This document shows positions 1 to 6,862 of a stretch of 6,891 nt of DNA, in pieces (the stretch's first letter is position 1; each line of letters opens with the position of its first letter). The stretch comes from an uncultured Rhodopirellula sp. (lineage in GTDB: Bacteria; Planctomycetota; Planctomycetia; Pirellulales; Pirellulaceae). Below the pieces are notes generated by a model that worked only from the letters and a program-made list of their open reading frames with translations, was not told where the DNA came from and did no database searches. The translations under genes and the position numbers were made by a program. The stretch covers positions 1-6,891 of the forward strand of contig CAJXTM010000193.1 in assembly GCA_913061385.1 (NCBI GenBank). The letters are read 5' to 3'.

Positions 1-35
1 GGTCTCGTGGGCTCGGAGATGTGTATAAGAGACAG
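1..35 (+). other. Nextera/Tn5 tagmentation adapter (sequencing artefact)
   Basis: Positions 2-35 match the 34-base Illumina Nextera read-2 transposase adapter. This includes the 19-base Tn5 mosaic end AGATGTGTATAAGAGACAG at 17-35. Base 1 is probably the last base of an index or a stray base. This is not genomic DNA, and real sequence starts at 36. The adapter interrupts the minus-strand hydrolase gene, which is therefore cut here by the end of the assembly and not by biology. Confidence 0.98.
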
Positions 36-152
36 GTCAAAACCAGCCCAAAAGGCAGGTTCACTCATCGCTACGCATCCCATTCTGGCGAGGGTTGCGT
101 AATCGTCAGTCGTCCTCGAAACCATGTGAATGTGCGGGTCGATGTAGTCCAT
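36..152 (-). CDS. TatD-family metal-dependent hydrolase, N-terminal fragment (3' end missing; EboB-like)
   Basis: The ATG at 152-150 opens a frame that runs without a stop for 39 codons into the adapter at 35. The protein begins [10 protein letters not shown] and continues through [14 protein letters not shown] and [10 protein letters not shown]. His7-x-His9 in 'DPHIH' is the first metal-binding HxH motif at the end of strand 1 of the amidohydrolase TIM barrel. TatD-type enzymes are two-metal hydrolases, usually of about 260-290 residues, so only the first seventh or so is present. From memory, the 'DPH.HM.SRTTDDY....G' and 'EPAFW' signatures resemble the TatD-like proteins of planctomycetes and of ebo metabolite-traffic clusters (EboB). 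That subfamily call is inference; membership of the HxH hydrolase superfamily is firmer. No Shine-Dalgarno site is visible. The upstream neighbour on the same strand is the 86-residue protein gene, 169 bases away. Substrate is unknown. Confidence 0.8.
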
Positions 153-170
153 GAAAGTCCAGTTTTCGAT

Positions 171-199
171 TGAATTAAAAGAACGGGCACTCGTGCCGT
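171..199 (-). terminator. possible intrinsic terminator after the small helical protein gene
   Basis: On the minus strand a short stem (GGCAC-GA-GTGCC core, extended by two pairs across a one-base bulge; plus-strand 183-199) is followed by a T-rich run, TCTTTTAATT. It lies downstream of the stop of the 322-582 gene and upstream of the hydrolase ATG at 152. It could end or attenuate transcription between the two genes. The loop is very small and the stem imperfect, so this is a candidate only. Confidence 0.3.
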
Positions 200-321
200 G
201 CGTTTCGCCAAAGTGATCCACGGATCTCGCCCTGAACGGCAGGTAGCGAATCACATTTTCAACACGTCATTGGCAAACTCAAATCTGACCAACCCATGCT
301 GACGGAAGTGGCGATTGAAGA

Positions 322-582
322 CTAAAGATCCATCTGCTGTCGCCAATCCGATTCGTACTGTCTCGAGAACAGTTTCTGCAACTGCTCCGCTCGGTCAGAT
401 CCCTCGCTCAGCAGTATCTTGATCGCGGCGTCGAGCTGCTCCCGCTGAGATTGAGCCTCCGGTGGCAATGGCTCGCTCGCATCGCAAGAGCGATCAATGC
501 GGTCCAAAGTGGCGGCCACTTCGAGCAGTTTGGCCCGAACCTCGAGAAAAGAGTCTGTCAGAATTTGGCTTGCTGCTCGCAT
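322..582 (-). CDS. small conserved helical protein of unknown function (86 aa)
   Basis: The protein runs from MRAASQILTDSFLEVRAKLL to a TAG at 324-322. It is predicted to be almost all helix and highly charged. It has one helix around residues 5-30 (EVRAKLLEVAATLDRIDR), an acidic and proline-containing linker near 33-45, then two helices ending RQYESDWRQQMDL. There is no membrane segment or signal peptide. The frame stays open upstream to an ATG at 711. However, the extra 43 residues are cysteine- and valine-rich, unlike the rest, and cross a plausible promoter, so the ATG at 582-580 is the better start. From memory, similar short proteins ('F...RAKLLE.AATLDRIDR' plus 'LFS..YE..WR') are found in planctomycetes and are unnamed. 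No catalytic motif is visible. Being on the same strand just upstream of the hydrolase suggests a shared pathway, but the 169-base gap with a possible terminator weakens an operon claim. Confidence 0.72.
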   Translation of the reverse strand: MRAASQILTDSFLEVRAKLLEVAATLDRIDRSCDASEPLPPEAQSQREQLDAAIKILLSEGSDRAEQLQKLFSRQYESDWRQQMDL

Positions 583-947
583 GGTGATTGCTGGTTGATA
601 ACAGGAGATTACAGTCGCTCTGCATAGTATAGAGACATCACAGCCCCTTCCCACCATCCATGCCTGCAAAACCGCCAACTGAAGCGAGAACACAGCCTGA
701 ACAAGAACCACCCCACAGAGGGGTCCCGCAAGAGATTCGAGTACGTTTCCGGCTCAGATTTAGGGATAATCCTGATTTTGCAGACAGGAGAAGAAGATTG
801 AGGCAAAGCTCAAATCCGATTCTGAAATTCGCTAAACTCCGCCATTTTGGAAAGCTACTTTTTAACGCGTCCTGGTACCAAGAAACTGGACTGCTTGGAC
901 ATTTAAAAACTTCGTTGCCAAACCACAGGCTTTAAAGTAACAGTAGC
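583..947. other. divergent intergenic region with no convincing gene
   Basis: This 365-base stretch separates the minus-strand small-protein gene from the plus-strand HEAT gene, so it should carry both promoters. It contains a TATACT-like -10 box for the minus strand (626-631) and a perfect 5-bp hairpin, ACCCC-ACAGA-GGGGT (710-724), of unknown role. An open frame at 660-935 encodes 91 residues dominated by Arg, Pro and Gln with no recognisable fold, and I do not call it a gene. No RNA gene was recognised. Confidence 0.5.
626..631 (-). promoter_or_regulatory. possible -10 box for the 86-aa protein gene
   Basis: The minus strand reads TATACT, one mismatch from TATAAT, about 43 bases before the chosen ATG. 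No good -35 box is found 16-18 bases upstream; GTGGGA or TGGGAA share only three of six bases with TTGACA. If real, it supports the short start at 582, because transcription would begin after the longer alternative start. Confidence 0.25.
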
Positions 948-2489
948 ATGCAGGGACAAGAACTCACCTACGCCGTACTCAGTCGCAGCCGGAATGACGC
1001 CGCAGTGGAGGTGCTGTTAGCGTGCATGGACAGTGGGCTGCAAGAACATCGCGAGATGGCATTGAGCACACTGATGCAGCGGCGAGACGAAAGAGTCCCC
1101 GCTAAACTTCTGGCAAGATGGGATCAACTCAGGCCTTCGGAGCACCTGCTCATCAAAACCCGCAAGAGTTGGTTTGAGAGTGCCGTTTCCCAAGCATTGA
1201 AACACCGCGGGGCGGACACGATCACAGCCATTGCTGCGGCCGAGTCGCTCGAACTGACAAAATTTATCCCGATGCTAGTGGACCTTGCCGAAACCAGTGA
1301 GAGCGATGAAATCCAACAGCGTGCCACAGCAGCTACGCTAAACCTGGCTCACATTCTGGGCGGCCGCGCAAGATGTGACCGCGACGTCCCCACGCTCCGC
1401 AATCCTGCCTTAGAAAGACTCCACAAATCCCTGGAGAAAATCGACAGGCAGGGCAATCATTCACTCGCCGATGCTTTTTTGGTGCTGTCGCTGTGGGGTG
1501 ACAGCGAACTACGGAAAGTGATGAGCGAGCCAAGCCCGGTTCGAAAACTGGTTCTCAAACGATTCCTGGAATCAAATCACATCGGTGTTCTGGACCTCCT
1601 AGCTGGCACCATCAAACGTCGCCAGATGAATAAGCATGTCCTAACTTTGATCCGGAAACGCAGCGACCATGCTTTCCGTAGTGTGCTTCTCAACACGATC
1701 ACTCCCGATCCGTCCGCAGTAGTTTTAAAAAACCTTTCAAGCATTGGGATGTTGGCATGCTGCAGTGGAGACGAATCGTTGCTGGCAGAAATCAACGAAA
1801 ACCAAGTTCCTGCGTTACTGCATCTGTATGTGACGTCCGGTCCCAACCCCGTCCAGACACTGCACATGATCGCCGCAGTCGCCGAGAAAAAGAATCCAGC
1901 TTACGATTCGGTGGTGTGTTTTTCGTTGGCACAGTGCTCTGCCCCGGACAGTGAAAGCATTGTCCGCGCGGCGCTGCATATTGCTAACGACGATGTCGAT
2001 CTCAGCAAAAACCAAGACGCTCATCTTCTCCAGCGTTTGATCGCACTGATGGACCACCAAGACGAAAATATTGTCCGTGGCATCCAACGCGTGATCCAAC
2101 CTTTGCATGCAGAATCAATGATGCACCGATTCCAAGATCTACGTCCACGCAGTCGCCGGATCCTAGGTCGGGTGGTGATGATGGTGGACCCCAATGCTTT
2201 GCAGAGTGTATCCGATGCGATCCGCCACCCTTTCCTTAAAAACCGTCTTGCCGCAATTGCGATGGCGGATGCGTTGGCAGTAGTGGACCTGTTATCGGAT
2301 TCATTCGAGTACATCGTACAGGAAGACCATCTCGAAGCTCGCATCAGCGCTGCGGAGGTGATGGCCAACGCACACGGTGATGCGACGTGGAGTGTGTTAA
2401 AGAAACTAGCGGATCTGCCGGGTTGCCCCGTCCGCGACATTGCACTGAATGCCATTCAGCGCCGCTCTGAGCAAACCCTACAGTCCTAG
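948..2489 (+). CDS. HEAT-like helical repeat protein (513 aa), function unknown
   Basis: The 513-residue protein is built from successive amphipathic helix pairs, as in HEAT/armadillo solenoids. Clearer repeats are at about 17-50 (AAVEVLLACMDSGLQEHREM region), 95-135, 255-310, 320-348, 418-445 (HPFLKNRLAAIAMADALAV), 460-478 (LEARISAAEVMANAH) and 480-506 (ending CPVRDIALNAIQRR). There is no signal peptide, membrane segment or enzymatic motif, so it is probably a cytoplasmic scaffold or protein-protein interaction module. An in-frame TAA at 933-935 lies just upstream, so the ATG at 948 is the first possible ATG. No Shine-Dalgarno site precedes it. The stop (TAG, 2487-2489) is 17 bases before a small membrane-protein gene on the same strand, so the two are probably co-transcribed. 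Repeat boundaries are by eye. The specific family is not recognised, although similar HEAT proteins occur in planctomycetes. Confidence 0.85.
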   Translation: MQGQELTYAVLSRSRNDAAVEVLLACMDSGLQEHREMALSTLMQRRDERVPAKLLARWDQLRPSEHLLIKTRKSWFESAVSQALKHRGADTITAIAAAESLELTKFIPMLVDLAETSESDEIQQRATAATLNLAHILGGRARCDRDVPTLRNPALERLHKSLEKIDRQGNHSLADAFLVLSLWGDSELRKVMSEPSPVRKLVLKRFLESNHIGVLDLLAGTIKRRQMNKHVLTLIRKRSDHAFRSVLLNTITPDPSAVVLKNLSSIGMLACCSGDESLLAEINENQVPALLHLYVTSGPNPVQTLHMIAAVAEKKNPAYDSVVCFSLAQCSAPDSESIVRAALHIANDDVDLSKNQDAHLLQRLIALMDHQDENIVRGIQRVIQPLHAESMMHRFQDLRPRSRRILGRVVMMVDPNALQSVSDAIRHPFLKNRLAAIAMADALAVVDLLSDSFEYIVQEDHLEARISAAEVMANAHGDATWSVLKKLADLPGCPVRDIALNAIQRRSEQTLQS

Positions 2490-2506
2490 TTTAAGATCGA
2501 TCCGAC

Positions 2507-2938
2507 ATGCTCTTTTCTATCCAACGTTTACTCGCTGAAACTCGCGTCTCAGACCTCAGCCAAGCTTACCAGCAACAGGTGGAAAGCCAGAGCATTTCTG
2601 GGATCTGGTTTCTACTAATTCCATTTCTTGTCGTCGCGGCTGCAATGCTCTGCTACAAAATTGCAGATCGCGCCCCCATAGCAATCAATACACCAAACTT
2701 GATCATGCAAGAACTGTGCCGCGCTCACGGGTTAAGTGGCAGTGGCCGCCGAATGCTTGAAAAGATTGCAGATGGAGCACAACTTGAGCAACCGGCCACC
2801 CTGTTCCTCGGACCACAACACTTCGAAGCAGCAGTCAAGCAAGCAGCACAGAGCATCAAATATGACCAAAGACACCAGACATTGATTGGCATGCTACGCC
2901 GGACTCTCTTCATCGAGAAGAGCAACAGCCCCTCCTAA
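2507..2938 (+). CDS. single-pass membrane protein with a cytoplasmic helical domain (143 aa), function unknown
   Basis: The protein has a polar N-terminal segment (1-29), one hydrophobic helix at about 31-50 (GIWFLLIPFLVVAAAMLCY), then K51 and R55. By the positive-inside rule this places the C-terminal part in the cytoplasm. Residues 65-111 form a compact helical module: ELCRAHGLSGSGRRMLEKIA, then PATLFLGPQHFEAAVK. The tail near 120-135 is basic (RHQTLIGMLRRTLF). From memory, the 'LC..H.L.......L..IA......P..LF..P..F..A' pattern resembles the region before PilZ domains in some planctomycete and deltaproteobacterial proteins, but no PilZ domain is present. This is a weak lead towards c-di-GMP or motility, not an assignment. 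The start is the ATG 17 bases after the HEAT gene stop; the same strand and tight spacing suggest an operon. It could anchor the HEAT protein at the membrane. The ending TAATGA gives two overlapping stops in different frames. Confidence 0.8.
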   Translation: MLFSIQRLLAETRVSDLSQAYQQQVESQSISGIWFLLIPFLVVAAAMLCYKIADRAPIAINTPNLIMQELCRAHGLSGSGRRMLEKIADGAQLEQPATLFLGPQHFEAAVKQAAQSIKYDQRHQTLIGMLRRTLFIEKSNSPS

Positions 2939-3405
2939 TGACACCGCTGTTTCGAGGATAAAGCACACCACCCAAGAATAAAGCATAGGGTCCGCCACAA
3001 AGCAATTTTCTTCGTTGCCGATGCTTCCACTGCTACAGACAACACTCAAAACCACGGCTCTACATCGACATCGGTGTATACTCTCGAGTCTTTCATTTCA
3101 CCGCAGTTAGCTGCCCGCCAGCCCACCAGGCACTGGGAAAGCGGACGATTTTCGCGTCTGACACGCCGTTGACCAGAACCAAGGCTATGGTCACGGGCAA
3201 TGTCACGATGCTAAAAACGGGCCTCCGCCAAGGCGAAAACGAACAATTCATGTCCAATCGTCACAAAGCCGCTGACAATTAAATCGGCCTCTCTACGAAT
3301 CACCTATCTGCGTTAAACTGCTGCGGTCAAGTTTTTCCGAGCCTCGCAGATGCAGACATTACTGCTGCGAATTGGGCGAACTTTACTGTGCATTGCAAAT
3401 CGAAC
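2939..3405. other. 467-base intergenic stretch with no recognised gene
   Basis: No convincing coding frame on either strand: the one long minus-strand frame that enters it (3313-3804) mostly overlaps the reductase gene in antisense. It begins with three spaced octamers, A(T/C)AAAGCA at 2958, 2978 and 2997. A TATACT-like hexamer at about 3077-3082 lacks a -35 partner, and TTGACC at 3169-3174 lacks a matching -10. The stretch must hold the end of the HEAT/membrane transcript and the reductase promoter, but I cannot place either. No tRNA or riboswitch was recognised. Confidence 0.5.
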
Positions 3406-4314
3406 ATGGATGAAATAATGGTACCGAGAGTAACATTGGGACGGACCGGACTTAGCGTGAGTTGTCTCGGCTATGGCAGCATGGGCATCAGAGGCCCGAG
3501 AACCTGGGGCGTTCGCACGGTTGATGATGAGCACGCTGAAAAACTCCTGAATGCAGTTCTGGACATGGGCATCAACTTCATCGACACGGCACCTGACTAC
3601 GGCGTCAGTGAAGAAAGGATTGGCCGCTTTCTTTCGACCAGACGAAACGAATTTTATCTGGCCACCAAATGTGGCTGCGTCTACACCCAACATAAAGATC
3701 ACCTTGAAATTGATCATCAATTCAACAAGGACGTGATCGAGCGTAATCTGCACAACAGCCTTGAGCGTTTGAACACCGATCACATTGATCTGCTGCAATT
3801 CCACGGTGGTGACGCTGAAACCTTAGAACATGAAGGCCTGCTGACACTGCTTCAGGATTTTCGTAGCCAGGGTCTGATCCACCACATTGGTGTGTCCAGC
3901 AAAATCCCACAGATCTCCGGATTGATAGACCTCAACTTTTTCGACACCTTCCAGATCCCTTACTCGTGCCTAGCTCCAGAGCATGGTGATTTGATCACTC
4001 GGGTGGGAGAATCCGGTGCGGGTGTCATCATCCGCGGCGGAATTGCTCATGGCGGTCCGGATGCTGAAATCCAAAGACCAGCCCTGAACGACGTGTGGAG
4101 TCAGGCGAAACTGGACGAACTCATTCCCAAAGGCATGACTCGCGCCGAGCTGATTCTTCGATACACGCTGTCACATCCACATTGTCACACGACAATTGTC
4201 GGAACCTGTGACCAGCAGCACTTGGCTGAGAATGTCACTGCTAGTCGACTGGGGCCACTGCCCGATCCCATTTACCGGGAAATCACTTCACGCACACAGT
4301 CGGTCCCTGAGTAA
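3406..4314 (+). CDS. aldo/keto reductase (302 aa)
   Basis: This is an NAD(P)H-dependent oxidoreductase with an (alpha/beta)8 barrel that reduces carbonyl compounds. The N-terminus (RVTLGRTGLSVSCLGYGSMG) is typical of the family. The catalytic tetrad is intact: Asp60 and Tyr65 in 'FIDTAPDYG', Lys88 in 'LATKCG' and His133 in 'LLQFHGG'. 'LIHHIGVSS' and the C-terminal 'TTIVGTCDQQHLAENV' match the family's barrel strand and cofactor phosphate-binding region. Length is normal. There is no C-terminal ferredoxin-like domain, unlike some related reductases, and no signal peptide, so it is a soluble cytoplasmic enzyme. Three starts are possible: GTG 3388, ATG 3406 and ATG 3418. The family usually begins a few residues before the LGRTGL motif, favouring either ATG; GGATGAA before 3418 is a weak ribosome-site candidate, and I chose 3406. 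Substrate cannot be read from sequence. It converges on the ATPase gene with a 73-base gap and appears to be transcribed alone. Confidence 0.95.
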   Translation: MDEIMVPRVTLGRTGLSVSCLGYGSMGIRGPRTWGVRTVDDEHAEKLLNAVLDMGINFIDTAPDYGVSEERIGRFLSTRRNEFYLATKCGCVYTQHKDHLEIDHQFNKDVIERNLHNSLERLNTDHIDLLQFHGGDAETLEHEGLLTLLQDFRSQGLIHHIGVSSKIPQISGLIDLNFFDTFQIPYSCLAPEHGDLITRVGESGAGVIIRGGIAHGGPDAEIQRPALNDVWSQAKLDELIPKGMTRAELILRYTLSHPHCHTTIVGTCDQQHLAENVTASRLGPLPDPIYREITSRTQSVPE

Positions 4315-4387
4315 CAACACACGGCCGCGTTTTCTGTCAGGATTTTCATCACGCAAGCAACGCGAAACACCAGTTCCGTCTGGCTCA

Positions 4388-6862
4388 TCATTCAGGGCCG
4401 CCACCGCTCCCCGATTTGAACGAATCTTCAACTCGCTGATAATTCTCAAGCATCGACTCGAGCTTGAGTTTCAGTTCGCCTAAATCGCGTCCGTTGTCCA
4501 ACGATTCCTCAAGCAGTGGACGCAGCCATTCCTGCATCAGATGGAATTGACCTTTGACAAGGTCAGCCAGAACACGCGGCACCTTGTGCTGCACAAGCAC
4601 CTTTTGTTCCGGTGGAGCAAGCGCTCTCTGCTCACTGATTTGCTCTAACCGCTCGCTGGTGGATTGAAGCTTATCAGCCAGTTGGCTGCCGGTTGCAGTG
4701 AGGCTTTGGCGAATGGTGTCGATTCGTGCGTCCATCCGCTCTTCCGCACCATCATCGCCCACAGCAATTGCACGCGAAATGACTTGGCGAATCGATTCCA
4801 GACCATCCCGCATGGACGCCAACTGCCGCATCAACTGTCCTGCTTGGTCTTCGCTGTCCATTCCGGACATGCGAACGCTTTCAACAAACGCATACTTGAT
4901 GCCATCCCAACGTTCTTTTTCCTCTGGGCCAAGGATACCCATCAGTTCTTTGAACTTCAGAACATTCGCCTCGTTGTCCGTGGTAAGCGTCTGCGCGTCT
5001 TGTTCATAATTGCTGACAATCAAGGACTGCAACTCAGCATCATTCATCACCGCCGCGACACGTTCGGCCATGCGATTCATATTTCGATAGCTACCCTGCA
5101 GTTTGAAGGGTGGCTCGGTTCGGTAAGAATCAGCCTGAGCTGCACTGCGGATATACGTACGATTCACACGCAACACAACGTCGCGAATCCGAAGCAGCTT
5201 TCGCATCACTTCAAACATCTCGCGGACTTGATCCATCGAAACGTTACTCTGCAGTTCAATTCCCTCCAATGAGTCCCGTTCAGCTGCCATGATGACGGCC
5301 CTCGCATCTTCTGGAGGTGCTGTTCCCAGTGGTGCAAGTGTACGATTGCTAGTCAGGCAATTCTCGAGATAACTCATCTCAAACGCCTCGGCAGAATCGC
5401 CGATGATCTCGCCCAGATTGTAAACATCGGCACGATTGGACAGCATGTCGGGAACCTGAAACCGATCGCCGCTCTCGGTATACGGGTTACCAGCCATCAC
5501 AACAGCAACACGTCGTCCACGCAAATCGTAGGTTCGCGTCCGACCGTTTCTAACACCCTCAATCTTTCTGGTGGCATCACAAAGCGAAATGAACTTTTGC
5601 AGCAACTCTGGATTCGTGTGCTGAATATCATCCAGATAGAGCATCACGTTATCGCCCATTTCCAACGCCAGATTGAGTCGTTCAATCTCTTCGCGAGCCG
5701 CTGCATTTGGCGCTTCTGCCGGATCCAAAGACGTCACCCCGTGACCGATCGCTGGACCATTGATTTTCATGAACACGATCCCCAACCGGTTGGCCACATA
5801 TTCCATGAGTGTGGTCTTACCATAACCAGGTGGGGAAATGAGCAGCAGCAACCCCATGCGGTCTGTTCGTTTATCTTCACCTGCAGCCCCCATCTGCTTG
5901 GCTAAGTTATCTCCAATCAGCGGAAGATAGACTTCATCGAGCAAACGGTTCCTAACAAAGCTGGTCAAAACACGCGGTTTGAACTCATCCAGTCGCATGT
6001 CGTCTCGCGACTCATCGACCACCCGATTCTTGGTCTTGTGCAACTCGCGGAATCGGGGCACAACATCTTGGAAGTAGCCACGCACTCGCCCAAGTAGCTC
6101 GTGATAATGCACAGCCATCCGGCCACCCTGAATTCGCCCATGATTGCCGGCCATGCCCTGTAATTCGGTAGCGACTTGGGCATTGACTAACTTCATTGAC
6201 TCGGGGCCACCCTGGAGTACGACCCAGGCAAGTTCGTCGCGGTAACCGGCAGCCGGATCCACGTCGTCGGGCTTTTGATGAGTCTTCAGGAATGCATCTA
6301 CCCAGTTACGAGCAAGAATAAAGCCACGCACGGGGTCATTCTCTGCTTTCAAAACTGTTGACAACAGCTTGGTACGATCGGTATCTGGTATTGCAGCAAT
6401 GAACTCTTCATAGAGCGTCACAGCCTGTTGACTGACAACCACCTTTCGTGGGGCGTGCGTCAACTCGTCGAAGAGGTAGCTGGAAATCGAGTCGGGCGTG
6501 ACAGCACCGGAAAACAGGGGCTTCCACAACTCGCTTTGTGCTTCACACAACTCAATCAGTCGCTGTCGGAATTCGAGTGCCGGCCGGGCATTCGGGTAAG
6601 CCTGCGCCAATTTTGCAAAACCACCGATCCAGTCGGTCATGACTTTTCTGGTTTTCGCATCCAGCAATTTCTGGAACCACAGCAATGCTGCAGCACGAAT
6701 ACCAGGTGCGTGTCGCAGCAAGCCAATCGAAGCATCCATTTTGAGCAAACACGCAACAATATTCGCGGCATCGTGGTCATGCACACCTTTTGCATAACCT
6801 TCGTCGAAGCGTCCGCCGCTTCGTTTCTGAACCCAAGACACGTCAACGCTAGACGGTTCGAC
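4388..6862 (-). CDS. giant AAA+ ATPase, 'DNA repair ATPase'/DUF3686-like, C-terminal 824 residues (5' end missing)
   Basis: The frame enters from the adapter junction at 6862 and ends at TGA (4390-4388). Numbering from the first genuine codon (Val, 6862-6860): residues 1-300 are mostly helical with no clear motif. Then comes an AAA+ core: Walker A SPPGYGKTT (343-351, Lys349), Walker B VMLYLDDIQ (406-414), sensor-1 MAGNPYTESG (456-465, Asn459) and a likely arginine finger in SNRADVYNLGE (Arg477). Residues about 670-745 and 765-815 are charged heptad-like helices, probably coiled coil, and the end is a flexible SGSGGGPE tail. The Walker B acid pair is Asp-Asp, not Asp-Glu. The 'LQKFISLCDATRKIEGV' and 'NPYTESG..F..PDMLSNRAD' signatures recall very large bacterial proteins annotated as DNA repair ATPase (DUF3686), from memory about 1,600-1,800 residues, of unproven function. 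Related genes have been reported near PspA/YjfI-type envelope-stress genes, but no such neighbour is visible here. The apparent start MYKRQ is translated adapter. Confidence 0.85.
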   Translation of the reverse strand, partial: VEPSSVDVSWVQKRSGGRFDEGYAKGVHDHDAANIVACLLKMDASIGLLRHAPGIRAAALLWFQKLLDAKTRKVMTDWIGGFAKLAQAYPNARPALEFRQRLIELCEAQSELWKPLFSGAVTPDSISSYLFDELTHAPRKVVVSQQAVTLYEEFIAAIPDTDRTKLLSTVLKAENDPVRGFILARNWVDAFLKTHQKPDDVDPAAGYRDELAWVVLQGGPESMKLVNAQVATELQGMAGNHGRIQGGRMAVHYHELLGRVRGYFQDVVPRFRELHKTKNRVVDESRDDMRLDEFKPRVLTSFVRNRLLDEVYLPLIGDNLAKQMGAAGEDKRTDRMGLLLLISPPGYGKTTLMEYVANRLGIVFMKINGPAIGHGVTSLDPAEAPNAAAREEIERLNLALEMGDNVMLYLDDIQHTNPELLQKFISLCDATRKIEGVRNGRTRTYDLRGRRVAVVMAGNPYTESGDRFQVPDMLSNRADVYNLGEIIGDSAEAFEMSYLENCLTSNRTLAPLGTAPPEDARAVIMAAERDSLEGIELQSNVSMDQVREMFEVMRKLLRIRDVVLRVNRTYIRSAAQADSYRTEPPFKLQGSYRNMNRMAERVAAVMNDAELQSLIVSNYEQDAQTLTTDNEANVLKFKELMGILGPEEKERWDGIKYAFVESVRMSGMDSEDQAGQLMRQLASMRDGLESIRQVISRAIAVGDDGAEERMDARIDTIRQSLTATGSQLADKLQSTSERLEQISEQRALAPPEQKVLVQHKVPRVLADLVKGQFHLMQEWLRPLLEESLDNGRDLGELKLKLESMLENYQRVEDSFKSGSGGGPE

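Noticed and set aside
660..935. 91-residue plus-strand open frame as a gene
   Set aside because: No ribosome-binding site, no recognisable fold, and biased Arg/Pro/Gln composition; kept only as a low-interest observation because of its phase with the HEAT gene.
2021..2455. 144-residue minus-strand open frame inside the HEAT gene
   Set aside because: Antisense shadow with Arg/Ser/Trp-rich low-information composition; the plus strand carries the coherent helical repeat protein.
3077..3082. TATACT-like -10 box as the reductase promoter
   Set aside because: No matching -35 at 16-18 bases and more than 300 bases from the gene.
3313..3804. 163-residue minus-strand open frame overlapping the reductase
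   Set aside because: Mostly antisense to well-conserved reductase sequence including the catalytic Asp, Tyr and Lys; no family resemblance of its own.
4370..4383. CCAG-(6)-CTGG hairpin as a terminator for the ATPase or the reductase
   Set aside because: Only four base pairs and no proper T-run on either strand.
4664..5272. 202-residue plus-strand open frame antisense to the ATPase
   Set aside because: It lies wholly inside the ATPase coding region, has Ser/His/Arg-rich composition without any recognisable motif, and the opposite strand encodes clearly conserved AAA+ sequence.
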